IMG/VR virus record: IMGVR_UViG_3300017917_002411
Span: 1-31,178 of that record
Reading direction: 5' to 3' (one strand)
Source of the DNA: a virus
DNA: 31,178 bases
Numbering within the stretch: position 1 is the first letter of the stretch; the number at the start of each line of letters is the position of its first letter. Shown here one piece after another: positions 5,383 to 14,635 of the stretch. The translations under genes and the position numbers were made by a program. The notes under the pieces are model-generated. The model did no database searches. It was not told where the DNA came from and worked only from the letters and a program-made list of their open reading frames with translations.

Positions 5383-7899
5383 ATGTCAAAGTTCCTTAGC
5401 GGCAGACAATCTAACCTAAACCTAGGTATTTCTTCATTTACTGCAAATCAAACAGTCTTACAGACTATTGGTAAAGTTGGAATAGGAACTACGACAGCAC
5501 AGCAACATTCTTTATTTGTTGTTGGATCTGCAAATATTACGGATCAACTATACATTGGTGGAGTTACTGTTTCTGGTGGATCATCAATTAGTGCTGATAT
5601 TGATACCAGAAATCTTAATGTAAGTGGAATTGCAACTATTCACACTTTAAATGTTTCCACAAATTTTGATGTTTATGATACTCAGGCAGTTTTTCACAAT
5701 AATGTTCGTATTGATGGAAACTTAAGTATTGGTGGAACTGCTACTACCATCATCGCACAAGATTTAAAAGTACTTGATAAAGAAATTACTCTTGGTATCA
5801 CAACTGATGCTTTTGGTAATGATATTTCGAATGATAATACTGCTAATCATGGTGGTATTGCAATTGCTTCCACTGAAGGTTCTCCACTAGTTGATTTGAT
5901 TCTTGCTGGATATAGTACTACTCCAAGAACCTATAAGCAGTTAATGTGGGTTGCCGCAAACTCTTATGGTATCGGAACAACTGATGCTTGGATGTTTAAC
6001 TATGCCGTTGGTATAGGTTCAACATTAGTTCCAAATGGAGTTAGATTTGCTGTAAAAGAAATACAGTTTACTGATGATACGATTATTACCCCATATTTAA
6101 ATGTAACAAAGGGTCTTAAAGTATCTGGAGTCTCAACGTTTTCTGGGATTTCTACGTTTACTGATGTTCTAGTTGGAGGAGCATCTACATTTGTCGGTGT
6201 TGGTACTTTCCAACATGATCTATATGTCAAAGATACATTATATGCTAATGCATTAAGCATTACTGGTGGATCATCGGTTAGTGCTGATGTTGAAACCAGA
6301 AATCTTAAAGTAACAGGTATCTCTACGTTTTCTGGGATTTCTACGTTTACTGATGTTCTAGTTGGAGGAGCATCTACATTTGTCGGTGTTGGTACTTTTC
6401 AAAGTGATCTTTATGTTGGGCAGAACCTATATGCAAATACATTAAGTATTGTTGGTGGATCATCGGTTGGTGCTGATGTTGAAACCAGAAATCTTAAAGT
6501 AACTGGCATTTCCACATTAGGTATTTCATCGTTCACGGACATTTTAGTTGGTGGAGCATCTACATTTGTCGGTGTTGGTACTTTTCAACATGATCTATAT
6601 GTCAAAGATACATTATATGCTAATGCATTAAGCATTACTGGTGGATCTGCCGTAGGTCTTGACATTCAAACTAGAAATCTTAAAGTAACTGGCATTTCCA
6701 CATTAGGTATTTCATCGTTTACTGATGTTATAGTTAGTGGAATATCAACCTTTGTTGGATTTGCTACATTCAGAGGCAATGTTTCTATTGCAGGAACATT
6801 AGATGTAAATGGTGATATTAACTTTAATGGAAATCTATTCCAAGATAATCAACCATTTGTTGCATCTCGTTGGACTGCTGGTGAAGGAACAGAAATATAT
6901 CGTTTATCAAATGTTGGTATAGGGACGACAAATCCAACACAAGATCTTGACATTGCTGGTGATATAAGAATACGTGGTGGTATATATGATTCTAGTGATT
7001 CTTCTGGACCATTTAACTATGTAATTGCTTCGGATGGTGCTGGTGCTTGGTCTTGGAAACAGATTAATCAAATTGGTGCTGGTACTATCGATGGTATTAG
7101 TGTATATGATGAAGAAACCATTGTGGGATCTGCTGGAAGTATAACTGATATTTACTTTGTTGGAAATAACGTTAGTGTCAATACTCCATTAATTAATTCT
7201 GGAATAGCAACTGTTAAAATTAGTGATACTCCTTCTTTTGATTCATTAAACGTTTCTGGAATAACAACACTCGGAATAACATCGATTACCAATCTGAGTG
7301 TTGGATCGACGACTGGAATTACAACTTCTATATTCTATGGTGATGTTGGTATTAGAACCAATAATACTCAAAATCATGCATTATATGTAAATGGTGATGC
7401 AAATATAACAGGGATTATTAGTGCAACGGCTTATTATGGAAGTGGCATCAACCTTACAGATCTTATTGATACGATTAATATTAGTAAAATTGAAGGTCTT
7501 GAAATAAAAGATGAGGGGTCAATAGTTGGTTCTGGCGCAACTTTTGTAACACTAGATTTTAGAGGTCCTGGTGTAGTTGCAACTGGAATAGGATCAACTG
7601 CATTAATAACAATCAGTGGATCTGGTGGTGGTGGGGAAATCTTCATTCAAGAAGAAGGAGTTCAAGTTGGTGCTGCCGTTACAACCATAAATATTGTAGG
7701 ACCGAGAATCACTGCTGTTAATAGCAGTGTAGGTATTGCAACAATAAGTGTTGATATTGATTATTTCCCTACTGGTGATTATGGTGATTTAACTGGCACT
7801 ACAACTGATGCTTTTGGAGTACCATTATCTTATGCTTTTGATTGTTTGATACAACCACCATACTCATTAACAACCGTTGATCTGCAGGTTTTAACCTAG
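5383..7899 (+). CDS. Long repetitive tail-fibre-like structural protein
   Basis: This protein of 838 residues is built of short beta repeats with recurring phrases such as GISTF, VGIGTT and LNVSGIAT, typical of trimeric phage fibres. Residues 246-433 are three tandem copies of a 62-63-residue unit that are also highly similar as DNA. Around 520-535 the segment SNVGIGTTNPTQDLDIAGDI is a common fibre motif, and a similar VGIGTTTAQQHSLFV occurs near 31-45. The C-terminal 200 residues contain two related blocks, each with EGxxVG(S/A)xxTxxNxxG-type sequence, likely folded knob repeats. The protein probably forms an elongated adhesin on the virion. The start ATG has no strong ribosome-binding site, and the gene follows the small structural protein by 8 bases. 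Confidence 0.8.
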   Translation: MSKFLSGRQSNLNLGISSFTANQTVLQTIGKVGIGTTTAQQHSLFVVGSANITDQLYIGGVTVSGGSSISADIDTRNLNVSGIATIHTLNVSTNFDVYDTQAVFHNNVRIDGNLSIGGTATTIIAQDLKVLDKEITLGITTDAFGNDISNDNTANHGGIAIASTEGSPLVDLILAGYSTTPRTYKQLMWVAANSYGIGTTDAWMFNYAVGIGSTLVPNGVRFAVKEIQFTDDTIITPYLNVTKGLKVSGVSTFSGISTFTDVLVGGASTFVGVGTFQHDLYVKDTLYANALSITGGSSVSADVETRNLKVTGISTFSGISTFTDVLVGGASTFVGVGTFQSDLYVGQNLYANTLSIVGGSSVGADVETRNLKVTGISTLGISSFTDILVGGASTFVGVGTFQHDLYVKDTLYANALSITGGSAVGLDIQTRNLKVTGISTLGISSFTDVIVSGISTFVGFATFRGNVSIAGTLDVNGDINFNGNLFQDNQPFVASRWTAGEGTEIYRLSNVGIGTTNPTQDLDIAGDIRIRGGIYDSSDSSGPFNYVIASDGAGAWSWKQINQIGAGTIDGISVYDEETIVGSAGSITDIYFVGNNVSVNTPLINSGIATVKISDTPSFDSLNVSGITTLGITSITNLSVGSTTGITTSIFYGDVGIRTNNTQNHALYVNGDANITGIISATAYYGSGINLTDLIDTINISKIEGLEIKDEGSIVGSGATFVTLDFRGPGVVATGIGSTALITISGSGGGGEIFIQEEGVQVGAAVTTINIVGPRITAVNSSVGIATISVDIDYFPTGDYGDLTGTTTDAFGVPLSYAFDCLIQPPYSLTTVDLQVLT
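6118..6681 (+). repeat. Three tandem ~189-bp coding repeats in the fibre gene
   Basis: The units are 6118-6306 (189 bp), 6307-6495 (189 bp) and 6496-6681 (186 bp), each starting AAAGT and ending ACCAGAAATCTT or a close variant. Units 1 and 2 are nearly identical over their first ~100 bp. Unit 3 shares an almost exact central stretch with unit 1 (about 6550-6645 versus 6175-6270). A fourth, degenerate copy starts at 6682. The mosaic similarity suggests recombination among repeats. Confidence 0.85.
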
Positions 7900-7906
7900 A
7901 TAAATA
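7899..7906 (+). promoter_or_regulatory. T4-type late promoter before the S74-chaperone fibre gene
   Basis: GATAAATA begins on the last base of the preceding stop codon and lies 16 bases before the ATG at 7922, with a GAGG ribosome-binding site between. Confidence 0.6.
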
Positions 7907-7921
7907 GAGGAAAAAAGTAAA

Positions 7922-9391
7922 ATGCCAACCATAGTTCAGTTTAGAAGGGGAACTCAAACTCAAAATAATAACTTCCAGGGTGCCGATGGAGAACTTTCGG
8001 TAAATACGACATCGAAAAGCTTAAGAGTTCATGACGGATCAACAGTTGGTGGATATGAGCTTGCACTTTCGGATTTGAGTAATGTTACAAGTGCAGTTTT
8101 ACCTTCGTTAAGTATAGGAACTGGTGCAGGAAGCACAGAAGTTATTAGTAGTGGAAGGCAGTTAAAAAATATAACATCTATTGATGCAGGAACAAAAGGA
8201 GTTTTTGCATCTTCTTTGTTAAATGATAGTAGTTTAAATATCGTTACTGGAAATATTAATGCTGGAATTATAACAGCAACAGCAAGACTTAACGTCGGGA
8301 CGGGATTAACCGCACAACCACATGCAACGGGAACGAATGTTAACCTGACAGGAATTTTAACCGCAACATCATTTGGTGGATCTGGAGTTAATCTATCTGG
8401 AGTTGTCACATCAATTGTTGCTGGATCTGGGATTCAGATAGTTACGAGTAATACTGGAATCGTTACTGTAACTGCTACTGGCGGCGGCGGTGGTAGTGGT
8501 GGTGGATTATCAGAAATCCAAGTTAGAAATGAAGATGTTATTGTAGGATCTGCTGGAACTTTTAACTTTAGAAATGATTTTGTTGTAGATAATCCAACAT
8601 CTGCTGGAATAGCAACCGTTTCTCTAAGTACTACAAAGGCATTTAATATTTTGGGGGTAGTACCTACTACTGCGGGTCAAGGATTTATTGGAACAGTTAC
8701 TAGTAGTAAAAGTTTTGGTAATGGTCACTTTTCATATTTTACAGTTGACAATGAACTTAATGTTACCAAAGTATTAAACGTAAGAGAGGCAATTGATTTA
8801 GCAGATTCTGACGTTTTAAGATTTGGTGATAGTGATGATGTTTCATTTTCTTATAATGGAACTTCAAATAGACTTGATTTATCTCTCGGAAATACTGCCG
8901 TAGATTTTGCAATTAAGAATGGTTCTACTGCTTTTGCTGTTTTTAATCGTGCCGATGGAAGACTTGGTATTGGTATTGAATCTCCTACAGAAGCATTGGA
9001 TGTTTCTGGTAATATTAAAGCAAGCCAGACTGTTAGTGCATTAGATTTTAATACAACCTCCGATATCACTTTAAAAACTGATGTAGAAACTATTGCAAGT
9101 GCTTTAGAACTTATTTCTTCTATTCGTGGAGTTAAATTTTCTTGGAAAGAAAATGCAAAACCATCATTGGGTGTTATTGCACAAGAAGTTGAAGAAGTAT
9201 TTCCAGAACTTGTATCTGTTGGTGGAGATCATAAACAAGTTAACTATAATGGTTTGATTGGTGTTTTAGTTGAATCCGTAAAAGAGTTGAGTGGTCAAAT
9301 TGATGATCTTAGAAAACAAAATGAAAATCTTCAAATCCAGATTGATCTTACTGGAAGTGTAATCACTGAAATTATGAATAAACTTTCATAA
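7922..9391 (+). CDS. Tail-fibre protein with C-terminal S74 intramolecular chaperone
   Basis: In this protein of 489 residues the N-terminus (PTIVQFRRGTQTQNNNFQGA, then DGELSVNT) is a virion-attachment motif seen in many phage fibres. The middle is beta-repeat with a poly-Gly hinge at about 184-193. A folded segment (about 300-350) holds RLGIGIESPTEALDVSGNIK. The last 110 residues are a peptidase S74 / intramolecular chaperone autoprocessing domain. It has SDITLK with S380 and K385, the Ser-Lys spacing (+5) of the autocleavage dyad in this family, then GVIAQEVEEVFPELV and a C-terminal coiled coil (about 455-480). The chaperone assembles the trimer, then cleaves itself off before S380. The mature fibre would therefore be about 379 residues. 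Confidence 0.9.
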   Translation: MPTIVQFRRGTQTQNNNFQGADGELSVNTTSKSLRVHDGSTVGGYELALSDLSNVTSAVLPSLSIGTGAGSTEVISSGRQLKNITSIDAGTKGVFASSLLNDSSLNIVTGNINAGIITATARLNVGTGLTAQPHATGTNVNLTGILTATSFGGSGVNLSGVVTSIVAGSGIQIVTSNTGIVTVTATGGGGGSGGGLSEIQVRNEDVIVGSAGTFNFRNDFVVDNPTSAGIATVSLSTTKAFNILGVVPTTAGQGFIGTVTSSKSFGNGHFSYFTVDNELNVTKVLNVREAIDLADSDVLRFGDSDDVSFSYNGTSNRLDLSLGNTAVDFAIKNGSTAFAVFNRADGRLGIGIESPTEALDVSGNIKASQTVSALDFNTTSDITLKTDVETIASALELISSIRGVKFSWKENAKPSLGVIAQEVEEVFPELVSVGGDHKQVNYNGLIGVLVESVKELSGQIDDLRKQNENLQIQIDLTGSVITEIMNKLS

Positions 9392-9395
9392 ATCC

Positions 9396-9402
9396 ATAAA
9401 TA
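9396..9402 (+). promoter_or_regulatory. T4-type late promoter
   Basis: ATAAATA lies 36 bases upstream of the fibre gene at 9438, which also has a GGAGG ribosome-binding site. Confidence 0.5.
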
Positions 9403-9437
9403 ATAAAAGAACTGCCTAGTACTTTGGAGGTACGAAG

Positions 9438-10109
9438 ATGGCTTTAAAAGTCAGTGGAATCACTGTTGTTAATGATTCTAAAGACCTTATAAATGTTAGA
9501 AATATTGACAGTACAGGCATCTCTACACTTGGCCAAACTGTTCATGTTGATAATAGTAGTAGTAATCCAATCATTACGTTTGATGGAAACACTGGGATTA
9601 CATCATCTCCATTAGTTCAATCTAATCGAGTAACAGTTGGATCTGCTATCACTATATCTTCAAATGGATCTACTGTTGGTGGAATCACTGTTTCTGGTAT
9701 TGTTACTGCAAATTCTTATGTTGGATCTGGTTCATCACTAACTGGATTAACTGGAGCATCAGCAGGAACCTATGGTAGTGCATCTCAGGTTGCACAAATC
9801 ACAGTTGATTCGAATAATAGAATCACTAATATTCAAAATGTTAGTATTACTGGTGGTGGTGGAGGAGGAAGTACTACTGAAGGAATAGGAACAGCTCTTT
9901 CTTCTGATGTCAATTCTATCCTAAGCATTATATACAGAACACCAATATCATATACGATTGCAGATAATACAACTGAAATTGTTCAATCTGATCCTGGATC
10001 TAATAATTTTGCATATACTAAACTCGATCAGATTATCGTTGGTAGCGGAGCAGTTCTTGAAATTGCAAATGGAACTACGCTACAGATGAATATTCTTAAT
10101 ATTTTCTAA
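9438..10109 (+). CDS. Short fibre-like structural protein (223 residues)
   Basis: The protein is composed of the same beta-repeat phrases as its neighbours (ALKVSGITVVNDSKDLINVR, GISTLGQT, VGGITVSGIVTANSYVGSG). A poly-Gly hinge lies near 137-141, and a small C-terminal domain ends GAVLEIANGTTLQMNILNIF. The ATG at 9438 is preceded by GGAGG. It could be a short fibre or an adaptor that carries one of the propeller proteins. No chaperone domain is seen. Paralogy with the proteins at 7922 and 10154 is visible in the repeats. Confidence 0.75.
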   Translation: MALKVSGITVVNDSKDLINVRNIDSTGISTLGQTVHVDNSSSNPIITFDGNTGITSSPLVQSNRVTVGSAITISSNGSTVGGITVSGIVTANSYVGSGSSLTGLTGASAGTYGSASQVAQITVDSNNRITNIQNVSITGGGGGGSTTEGIGTALSSDVNSILSIIYRTPISYTIADNTTEIVQSDPGSNNFAYTKLDQIIVGSGAVLEIANGTTLQMNILNIF

Positions 10110-10125
10110 TTAAATTTTATTTCCC

Positions 10126-10132
10126 ATAAATA
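10126..10132 (+). promoter_or_regulatory. T4-type late promoter
   Basis: ATAAATA lies 22 bases upstream of the fibre gene at 10154, which is preceded by an AGGAAG ribosome-binding site. Confidence 0.5.
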
Positions 10133-10153
10133 AAAAAAAGGAAGCAGTAAAAA

Positions 10154-11314
10154 ATGTCTACACTTAGAGTTGATAGTATTACTAGTAGAGCTGGTGGAAC
10201 AGCTCCTAATTTTCCGAATGGTGTTCAGGTAACTGGTGTTGTTACTGCAACAAAGTTTGTTGGAGACGCTTCGGGACTTACTAATATTCCTGCTGCAGGT
10301 AACGCCGCTGCATATGCTAACGTTGCTGGTGTTTCAACCATTACTAATGGGTTGAACTGGAATATGTATGGTGCAACAGTTGGTATTATAACTGCTGCTG
10401 GTTTTGTTGCAACAGGGGCAACTGGTGTACAAGGTATTTGGGGTGGAGAATCAATCGGCACCACTCGTGGTGGAACTGGACAAAGCACATACACCACTGG
10501 AGATATTCTTTACGCTTCTGCAACTAATACATTAACTAAGTTAAGTGTTGGCAGCAATGGTCAAGTTTTAACAGTTAGTTCTGGTGTTCCTACTTGGGCT
10601 GCGGCATCTGGTGGCGGTGGTTCTGGCGCTGGACTCGGATTATTTAATACTGGTATTACAACGAGCGTTGGATATACTATTACTACAACTTTGACTGCAG
10701 GTTTAACTCTACCATCAACTGCGGGAGTTCGTCACATAATTCATTCTATTCATATTTCAAACATTGATGCAAATGGCACTACAGTTAATCTTACTTGCGA
10801 TTTAACTGGAACAAACTACGGTAACCAAAATATTGCCTATCTCATACCCGTTCCTGGACAGTCTTCTGTGGAACTTCTTTCACAACCTAAAGTTATGTAT
10901 CCTAGTGGAACAATCAGATTCCAGGGCAGTAGTAGTTCAACATTGGCTGCACAAATAACTTATGAGACAACTTCTGATACTAATTATTTTGGACAAGGTA
11001 CTGATTTAACCAGCACTAGTGCTACAGATTGCTTTACTGCAACTGGTGGAGCTGGACAATTTGATGCAGTAATACAGAGTATTTTTATATCAAACGTTCA
11101 TGGTGTTTCTGATGGAAGAATAACATTGGAATGGACAGATGCTGCTAATAGTAGGCAAGCTTATTATTCATATAATCTTGTTATACCTGCAGGTGGTTCT
11201 GTTGAAGTTTTAGAAGCTCCAAAACTATTACCAAGATTCCATAAAATAAGAGCCACGGCAAACGTTGCAAATAGAATGGATGTAATAGTTGCTGGAAAAT
11301 ATAAGACTTCATAA
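10154..11314 (+). CDS. Tail-fibre-like structural protein (386 residues)
   Basis: The N-terminus STLRVDSITSRAGGTAPNFP, then NGVQVTGVVTATKFVGDASG, is the standard cyanophage fibre start. Residues ~105-150 contain the widespread phage-fibre segment GTTRGGTGQSTYTTGDILYA, then LSVGSNGQVLTVSSGVPTW. After a Gly-rich linker (about 152-160), two related beta domains (about 165-275 and 275-386) follow. Both carry a phrase of the type I..I.ISN...G and a VELL/VEVLEAPK element, which looks like an internal duplication of a carbohydrate- or receptor-binding head. A late-type promoter and a good ribosome-binding site precede it. Confidence 0.8.
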   Translation: MSTLRVDSITSRAGGTAPNFPNGVQVTGVVTATKFVGDASGLTNIPAAGNAAAYANVAGVSTITNGLNWNMYGATVGIITAAGFVATGATGVQGIWGGESIGTTRGGTGQSTYTTGDILYASATNTLTKLSVGSNGQVLTVSSGVPTWAAASGGGGSGAGLGLFNTGITTSVGYTITTTLTAGLTLPSTAGVRHIIHSIHISNIDANGTTVNLTCDLTGTNYGNQNIAYLIPVPGQSSVELLSQPKVMYPSGTIRFQGSSSSTLAAQITYETTSDTNYFGQGTDLTSTSATDCFTATGGAGQFDAVIQSIFISNVHGVSDGRITLEWTDAANSRQAYYSYNLVIPAGGSVEVLEAPKLLPRFHKIRATANVANRMDVIVAGKYKTS

Positions 11315-11343
11315 TCTTTTATTTTTTTATGTTTTCAACACGT

Positions 11344-11351
11344 TATAAGTA
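11344..11351 (+). promoter_or_regulatory. Variant late promoter before the first propeller gene
   Basis: TATAAGTA matches the T4 late consensus at seven of eight positions and lies 12 bases upstream of the ATG. The AGGGG following it is the ribosome-binding site. Confidence 0.4.
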
Positions 11352-11363
11352 GGGGTTAACACT

Positions 11364-12542
11364 ATGCCATACAGATCTGGGATATGGAGTCTAAATGAAG
11401 TAAAAGATAGAACTTTAGATGGTAACTGGAGAGCAGATTCTATTGTAGGTGAACCTGGATGTTTGCTAGTTTGGGGTGCAAATGAATGTGGACAACTTGG
11501 TGATGGTACTGTAATTCCAAGATCTTCACCGACTCAAGTTCCAGGAACTAACTGGATTTATATTGCCTCTGGTGATAAACATGCTGCTGGTATTAAAGCG
11601 GATGGTAGTTTATGGACATGGGGGGACAATAGTCTTGGACAACTAGGAGATTGTACGGCTTTTCCAAGAAGTTCTCCTGTTCAAGTTCCAGGATCTTGGT
11701 TTTCTGTGGGTGCTGGAGGGCAGCATACCCTTGCTGTTAAATCGGACCAAACTTTATGGTCTTGGGGATCTAATCTTTATGGGCAACTTGGGGATAACTG
11801 CGCCGCTGGAAATCTACCAAGATCTTCACCAGTTCAAATTCCAGGCACTAACTGGAAAAACATTATAGGTGGGTATTATAATTCATATGCAACAACAGTT
11901 ACGGGGCAGTTATATGGGTGGGGATATAACTGCTATGGTCAAGTTGGTGACAATACTGTACTTCCAAGATCTTCACCAGTTCAAATTCCAGGTACTAACT
12001 GGTGCGAAATAGGATCTGGATTTTATCATGCACTTTCTATTAAGGCTGATGGTACTTTGTGGTCTTGGGGCAATAACTATTATGGGCAACTAGGTATTGG
12101 AACTGCTTGCTTTAGTTTTGGTGGTGGTATTCAAGGTGCTGCTCCAGATAGATCATCTCCAGTTCAAGTTCTTGGAGCATGGTTTAAAACTTCTGGATCA
12201 CAAAATAATAGTTATGGAACTGATTGCAATGGAAACTTTTTTGCGTGGGGTCTTAACTCTGTTGGGCAAATGGCTGGCGCCGTAGGATCTGGAGCAAACT
12301 GTGGGTGCCGATGTATTGTTAACGCCGCTTCAACATGTTGGAAAAATGTTGTTGCTGGTGGTGCCAATCACGTTACGATTCTCTCTTGCTGCACTTTGCT
12401 ATATAGTAGTGGAAATAACTCTTGCGGGCAACTGGGTAGTAATAGTTTGGGATGCTCAAACGGTCTTGGTCAGAGAACGTCATTCTCAACTTGGACTACC
12501 ATTGCATCATTTGGTGATAGTACTTATGGCATTAAGTGTTAG
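11364..12542 (+). CDS. RCC1-type seven-repeat beta-propeller, virion-associated adhesin
   Basis: After an N-terminal SGIWSLNEVKDRTLDGNW segment of the kind that starts phage fibre tips, seven RCC1 repeats of about 50 residues each end in WGANECGQLG, WGDNSLGQLG, WGSNLYGQLG, WGYNCYGQVG, WGNNYYGQLG, WGLNSVGQMA and GNNSCGQLG. Most are separated by PRSSPVQVPG-type loops. Seven repeats is the number needed to close a propeller. RCC1 propellers bind proteins or nucleic acid in eukaryotes; in cyanophages they are found beside fibres and probably act as receptor-binding tips. The C-terminal third is rich in cysteine (CGCRC, SCCTLL). This is the only one of the three propellers with the canonical, His-poor repeat consensus. 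Two other propellers follow at 13379 and 16536. Confidence 0.85.
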   Translation: MPYRSGIWSLNEVKDRTLDGNWRADSIVGEPGCLLVWGANECGQLGDGTVIPRSSPTQVPGTNWIYIASGDKHAAGIKADGSLWTWGDNSLGQLGDCTAFPRSSPVQVPGSWFSVGAGGQHTLAVKSDQTLWSWGSNLYGQLGDNCAAGNLPRSSPVQIPGTNWKNIIGGYYNSYATTVTGQLYGWGYNCYGQVGDNTVLPRSSPVQIPGTNWCEIGSGFYHALSIKADGTLWSWGNNYYGQLGIGTACFSFGGGIQGAAPDRSSPVQVLGAWFKTSGSQNNSYGTDCNGNFFAWGLNSVGQMAGAVGSGANCGCRCIVNAASTCWKNVVAGGANHVTILSCCTLLYSSGNNSCGQLGSNSLGCSNGLGQRTSFSTWTTIASFGDSTYGIKC

Positions 12543-12590
12543 TATCAACTAAATACTTATTAAGTAGAACAATCTTCAAGGTAAACAAAG

Positions 12591-13373
12591 ATGAAATATG
12601 TAAAGTTTAAAATGGTTGATTCTGTAACTGGAATTTCCATTGATAAACAGGATTCAGCAAACGGTCATTCTTTACCTAATCTTGGCGTTATTTATGATTT
12701 ATGTCAAAGTTTTGATATGCAATGGTATTATGCCAGAGTAGATGATGATGCTCCATTTGATCCAGAAAATCGTATTTACGAAATAACTTTTGAAGAGTAT
12801 TCCTATGAAATTGGACGTGTAATCTCAGATCTTCAAAGTAAAGCAATCGAAGATGCATATGAGCAAGAGAAAGAGATAAGAAAAGAAACTTTTGGTAAAT
12901 ATCATGAATCTGCTACTACTGCAGGTATTCAGAAATATCAAGAAGCTCTTGATTTCTTAGCAGGCGGTGAAGCATCAGAATCTATTCAAATAGAAGCAAC
13001 TGCTAGAGAAGTTTCTACTTTAGTGCTATCTCAGAGAATCGTTAATAATCATAATAAGTTTAGAGAAACAGATGCTAAATTATCAGGTCTAAGAGGAAAA
13101 ATTGTAGACAGAATACGATCATTTGTTTATGATCCAGAGAATCCATATCAGTCATTTTTAAGTTATTCTCAAACAGAGTATGTTCCTAATGTAAGGATTC
13201 TATCTTCGCTTACTGGAATTGATACACCGACACCTTTAGGTGGTCCAACACCAGACCAAGAAGTTCCCGTTGAAGAACGTCCAGCAAATAGATTAGGACG
13301 TCATGTTCCAGATCTTGTCCGTAGATGGGAATATTTACTTTATACCGAAGAGCAAAATAATACTGAGGAGTAA
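12591..13373 (+). CDS. Hypothetical protein between two propellers (260 residues)
   Basis: The protein has a mixed alpha/beta N-terminal half (VKFKMVDSVTGISIDKQDSA; YYARVDDDAPFDPENRIYEI). A long helical middle follows (about 85-180, EDAYEQEKEIRKETFGKYHE), then a proline-rich linker (TPTPLGGPTPDQEVPVEERP) and a basic end. I do not recognise the family. It lies between two RCC1 propellers on the same strand, 5 bases before the second, so it is probably co-translated and virion-related (adaptor, connector or assembly factor). The ATG is preceded by an AAGG at a normal distance. Confidence 0.7.
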   Translation: MKYVKFKMVDSVTGISIDKQDSANGHSLPNLGVIYDLCQSFDMQWYYARVDDDAPFDPENRIYEITFEEYSYEIGRVISDLQSKAIEDAYEQEKEIRKETFGKYHESATTAGIQKYQEALDFLAGGEASESIQIEATAREVSTLVLSQRIVNNHNKFRETDAKLSGLRGKIVDRIRSFVYDPENPYQSFLSYSQTEYVPNVRILSSLTGIDTPTPLGGPTPDQEVPVEERPANRLGRHVPDLVRRWEYLLYTEEQNNTEE

Positions 13374-13378
13374 TATCA

Positions 13379-14635
13379 ATGAGTAGCATTAATATGCTGT
13401 CAAGGCATAAAAAAGGTCCATGGTCAATCAATGATGTATACGGTAGACTAAATTTTAAATGCTGGGGATATGAAGCGGCTTCTTCTGGATTATATGGTTT
13501 ATATGTGTGGGGTCATAACCCTCATGGCGAATTTGGATATGGTAGATCTGGAGCTCCAGGATCTAGTCATGTACCAGTTTTAGTTGGTGCAGTTGATTGT
13601 TGGTCTGGAACAATGACCATTGATGACATGGTGGGATGTTATTGGTTGATGTCAACAAAAACCGATGGAACGGCATGGGCTTGGGGTTTGAATAATCATG
13701 GTATGTTGGGAAATGGTTCATATTCTCCAGCATCTTCACCATCTCAAATTTCAGGATGTTGGAGATGTGTTTCTGCTGGGTGGTATCATGGAACTGGTGT
13801 TAAATGTGATGGAACCCTTTGGACTTGGGGGGTTAATCCTCATGGACAACTTGGTTTAAACTGTGATGGTGGTAGTGTTGCGACTCCTCAGCAAGTTGGA
13901 TCTGGTACTGATTGGTGTGCAGTTCATGCTGGACATCACCAAACATATGCCGTTAAATGTAATGGTAACTTATTCTCTTGGGGTCATAATGCTCATGGTG
14001 AAATGGGAGATGGGACAACGACTCCGAGAAGTTCACCCGTTCAAATTCCAGGAACTTGGTGCTGTGCCAGAGGTGGAAGTAGAGGAGTTTTTGGAAGAAG
14101 ATCAGATGGATCTCATTTTGCCTGGGGAAATAATCCTTATGGAAATTTAGGTACTAGTAATACCACTAACTATTGTTCTCCAGTATTGTTGCCAGGTTCT
14201 TGGACTCATGTATCAAAAACATCGTCTGGACATTGGCAAACAGCTGGAATTAAAAATGATAATACTCTTTGGGTTTGGGGACATTTACCTGCTGGGGAAC
14301 CTGGCAACTGCACTACTTGTGGTACAATGTCTTCACCACTTCAAGTTGCTGGAACTTGGTGTTGGGCGGGCGCTGGTTATAATGAAATCTTTGGTGTTAA
14401 AACTGATGGAACTCTTTGGGGATGGGGGCAAAATCCACATAGTGAAATTGATATTACAGCAACACCAAGATCTAGCCCACAACAAATTTTAGGAAACACG
14501 TGGAGAGATGTTGCTGCAGGACACTGGTTTGTTGTGGCAAGAACTGATGGTATTTCGCAGAAACAAGAAGGAATATGTTTTGAAACTTATCCTTCGGTTT
14601 GTTATCCATCTTATGGTGTTTGCTGTTATAACTGA
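13379..14635 (+). CDS. RCC1-type seven-repeat beta-propeller, histidine-rich variant
   Basis: In 418 residues the N-terminal HKKGPWSINDVYGRLNFKCW attachment-like segment is followed by seven RCC1-type repeats ending WGHNPHGEFG, WGLNNHGMLG, WGVNPHGQLG, WGHNAHGEMG, WGNNPYGNLG, WGHLPAGEPG and WGQNPHSEID. Compared with the first propeller, the consensus has changed to WGHNPHGE. His residues now recur at matching positions in several blades, and NP dipeptides appear. The C-terminal tail is short and Cys/Tyr-rich (GICFETYPSVCYPSYGVCCY). It is followed after 49 bases by a 2-oxoglutarate oxygenase gene. A receptor-binding role is inferred from family context. Confidence 0.85.
   Translation: MSSINMLSRHKKGPWSINDVYGRLNFKCWGYEAASSGLYGLYVWGHNPHGEFGYGRSGAPGSSHVPVLVGAVDCWSGTMTIDDMVGCYWLMSTKTDGTAWAWGLNNHGMLGNGSYSPASSPSQISGCWRCVSAGWYHGTGVKCDGTLWTWGVNPHGQLGLNCDGGSVATPQQVGSGTDWCAVHAGHHQTYAVKCNGNLFSWGHNAHGEMGDGTTTPRSSPVQIPGTWCCARGGSRGVFGRRSDGSHFAWGNNPYGNLGTSNTTNYCSPVLLPGSWTHVSKTSSGHWQTAGIKNDNTLWVWGHLPAGEPGNCTTCGTMSSPLQVAGTWCWAGAGYNEIFGVKTDGTLWGWGQNPHSEIDITATPRSSPQQILGNTWRDVAAGHWFVVARTDGISQKQEGICFETYPSVCYPSYGVCCYN

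Noticed and set aside
6118-6681. Direct repeats considered as a CRISPR array or an integration site
   Set aside because: Repeats are in frame, 186-189 bases long, not separated by unique spacers, and code for fibre repeats.
3490-8409. Minus-strand frames within the fibre genes
   Set aside because: AT-rich repetitive coding produces long antisense frames; none has a ribosome-binding site or recognisable protein pattern.
12097-12552. Open frames in other frames inside the RCC1 genes (12097-12285, 12301-12552, 13863-14150, 16903-17757)
   Set aside because: The repeated codons of the propeller genes keep other frames open; no independent start signals or sensible protein sequence.
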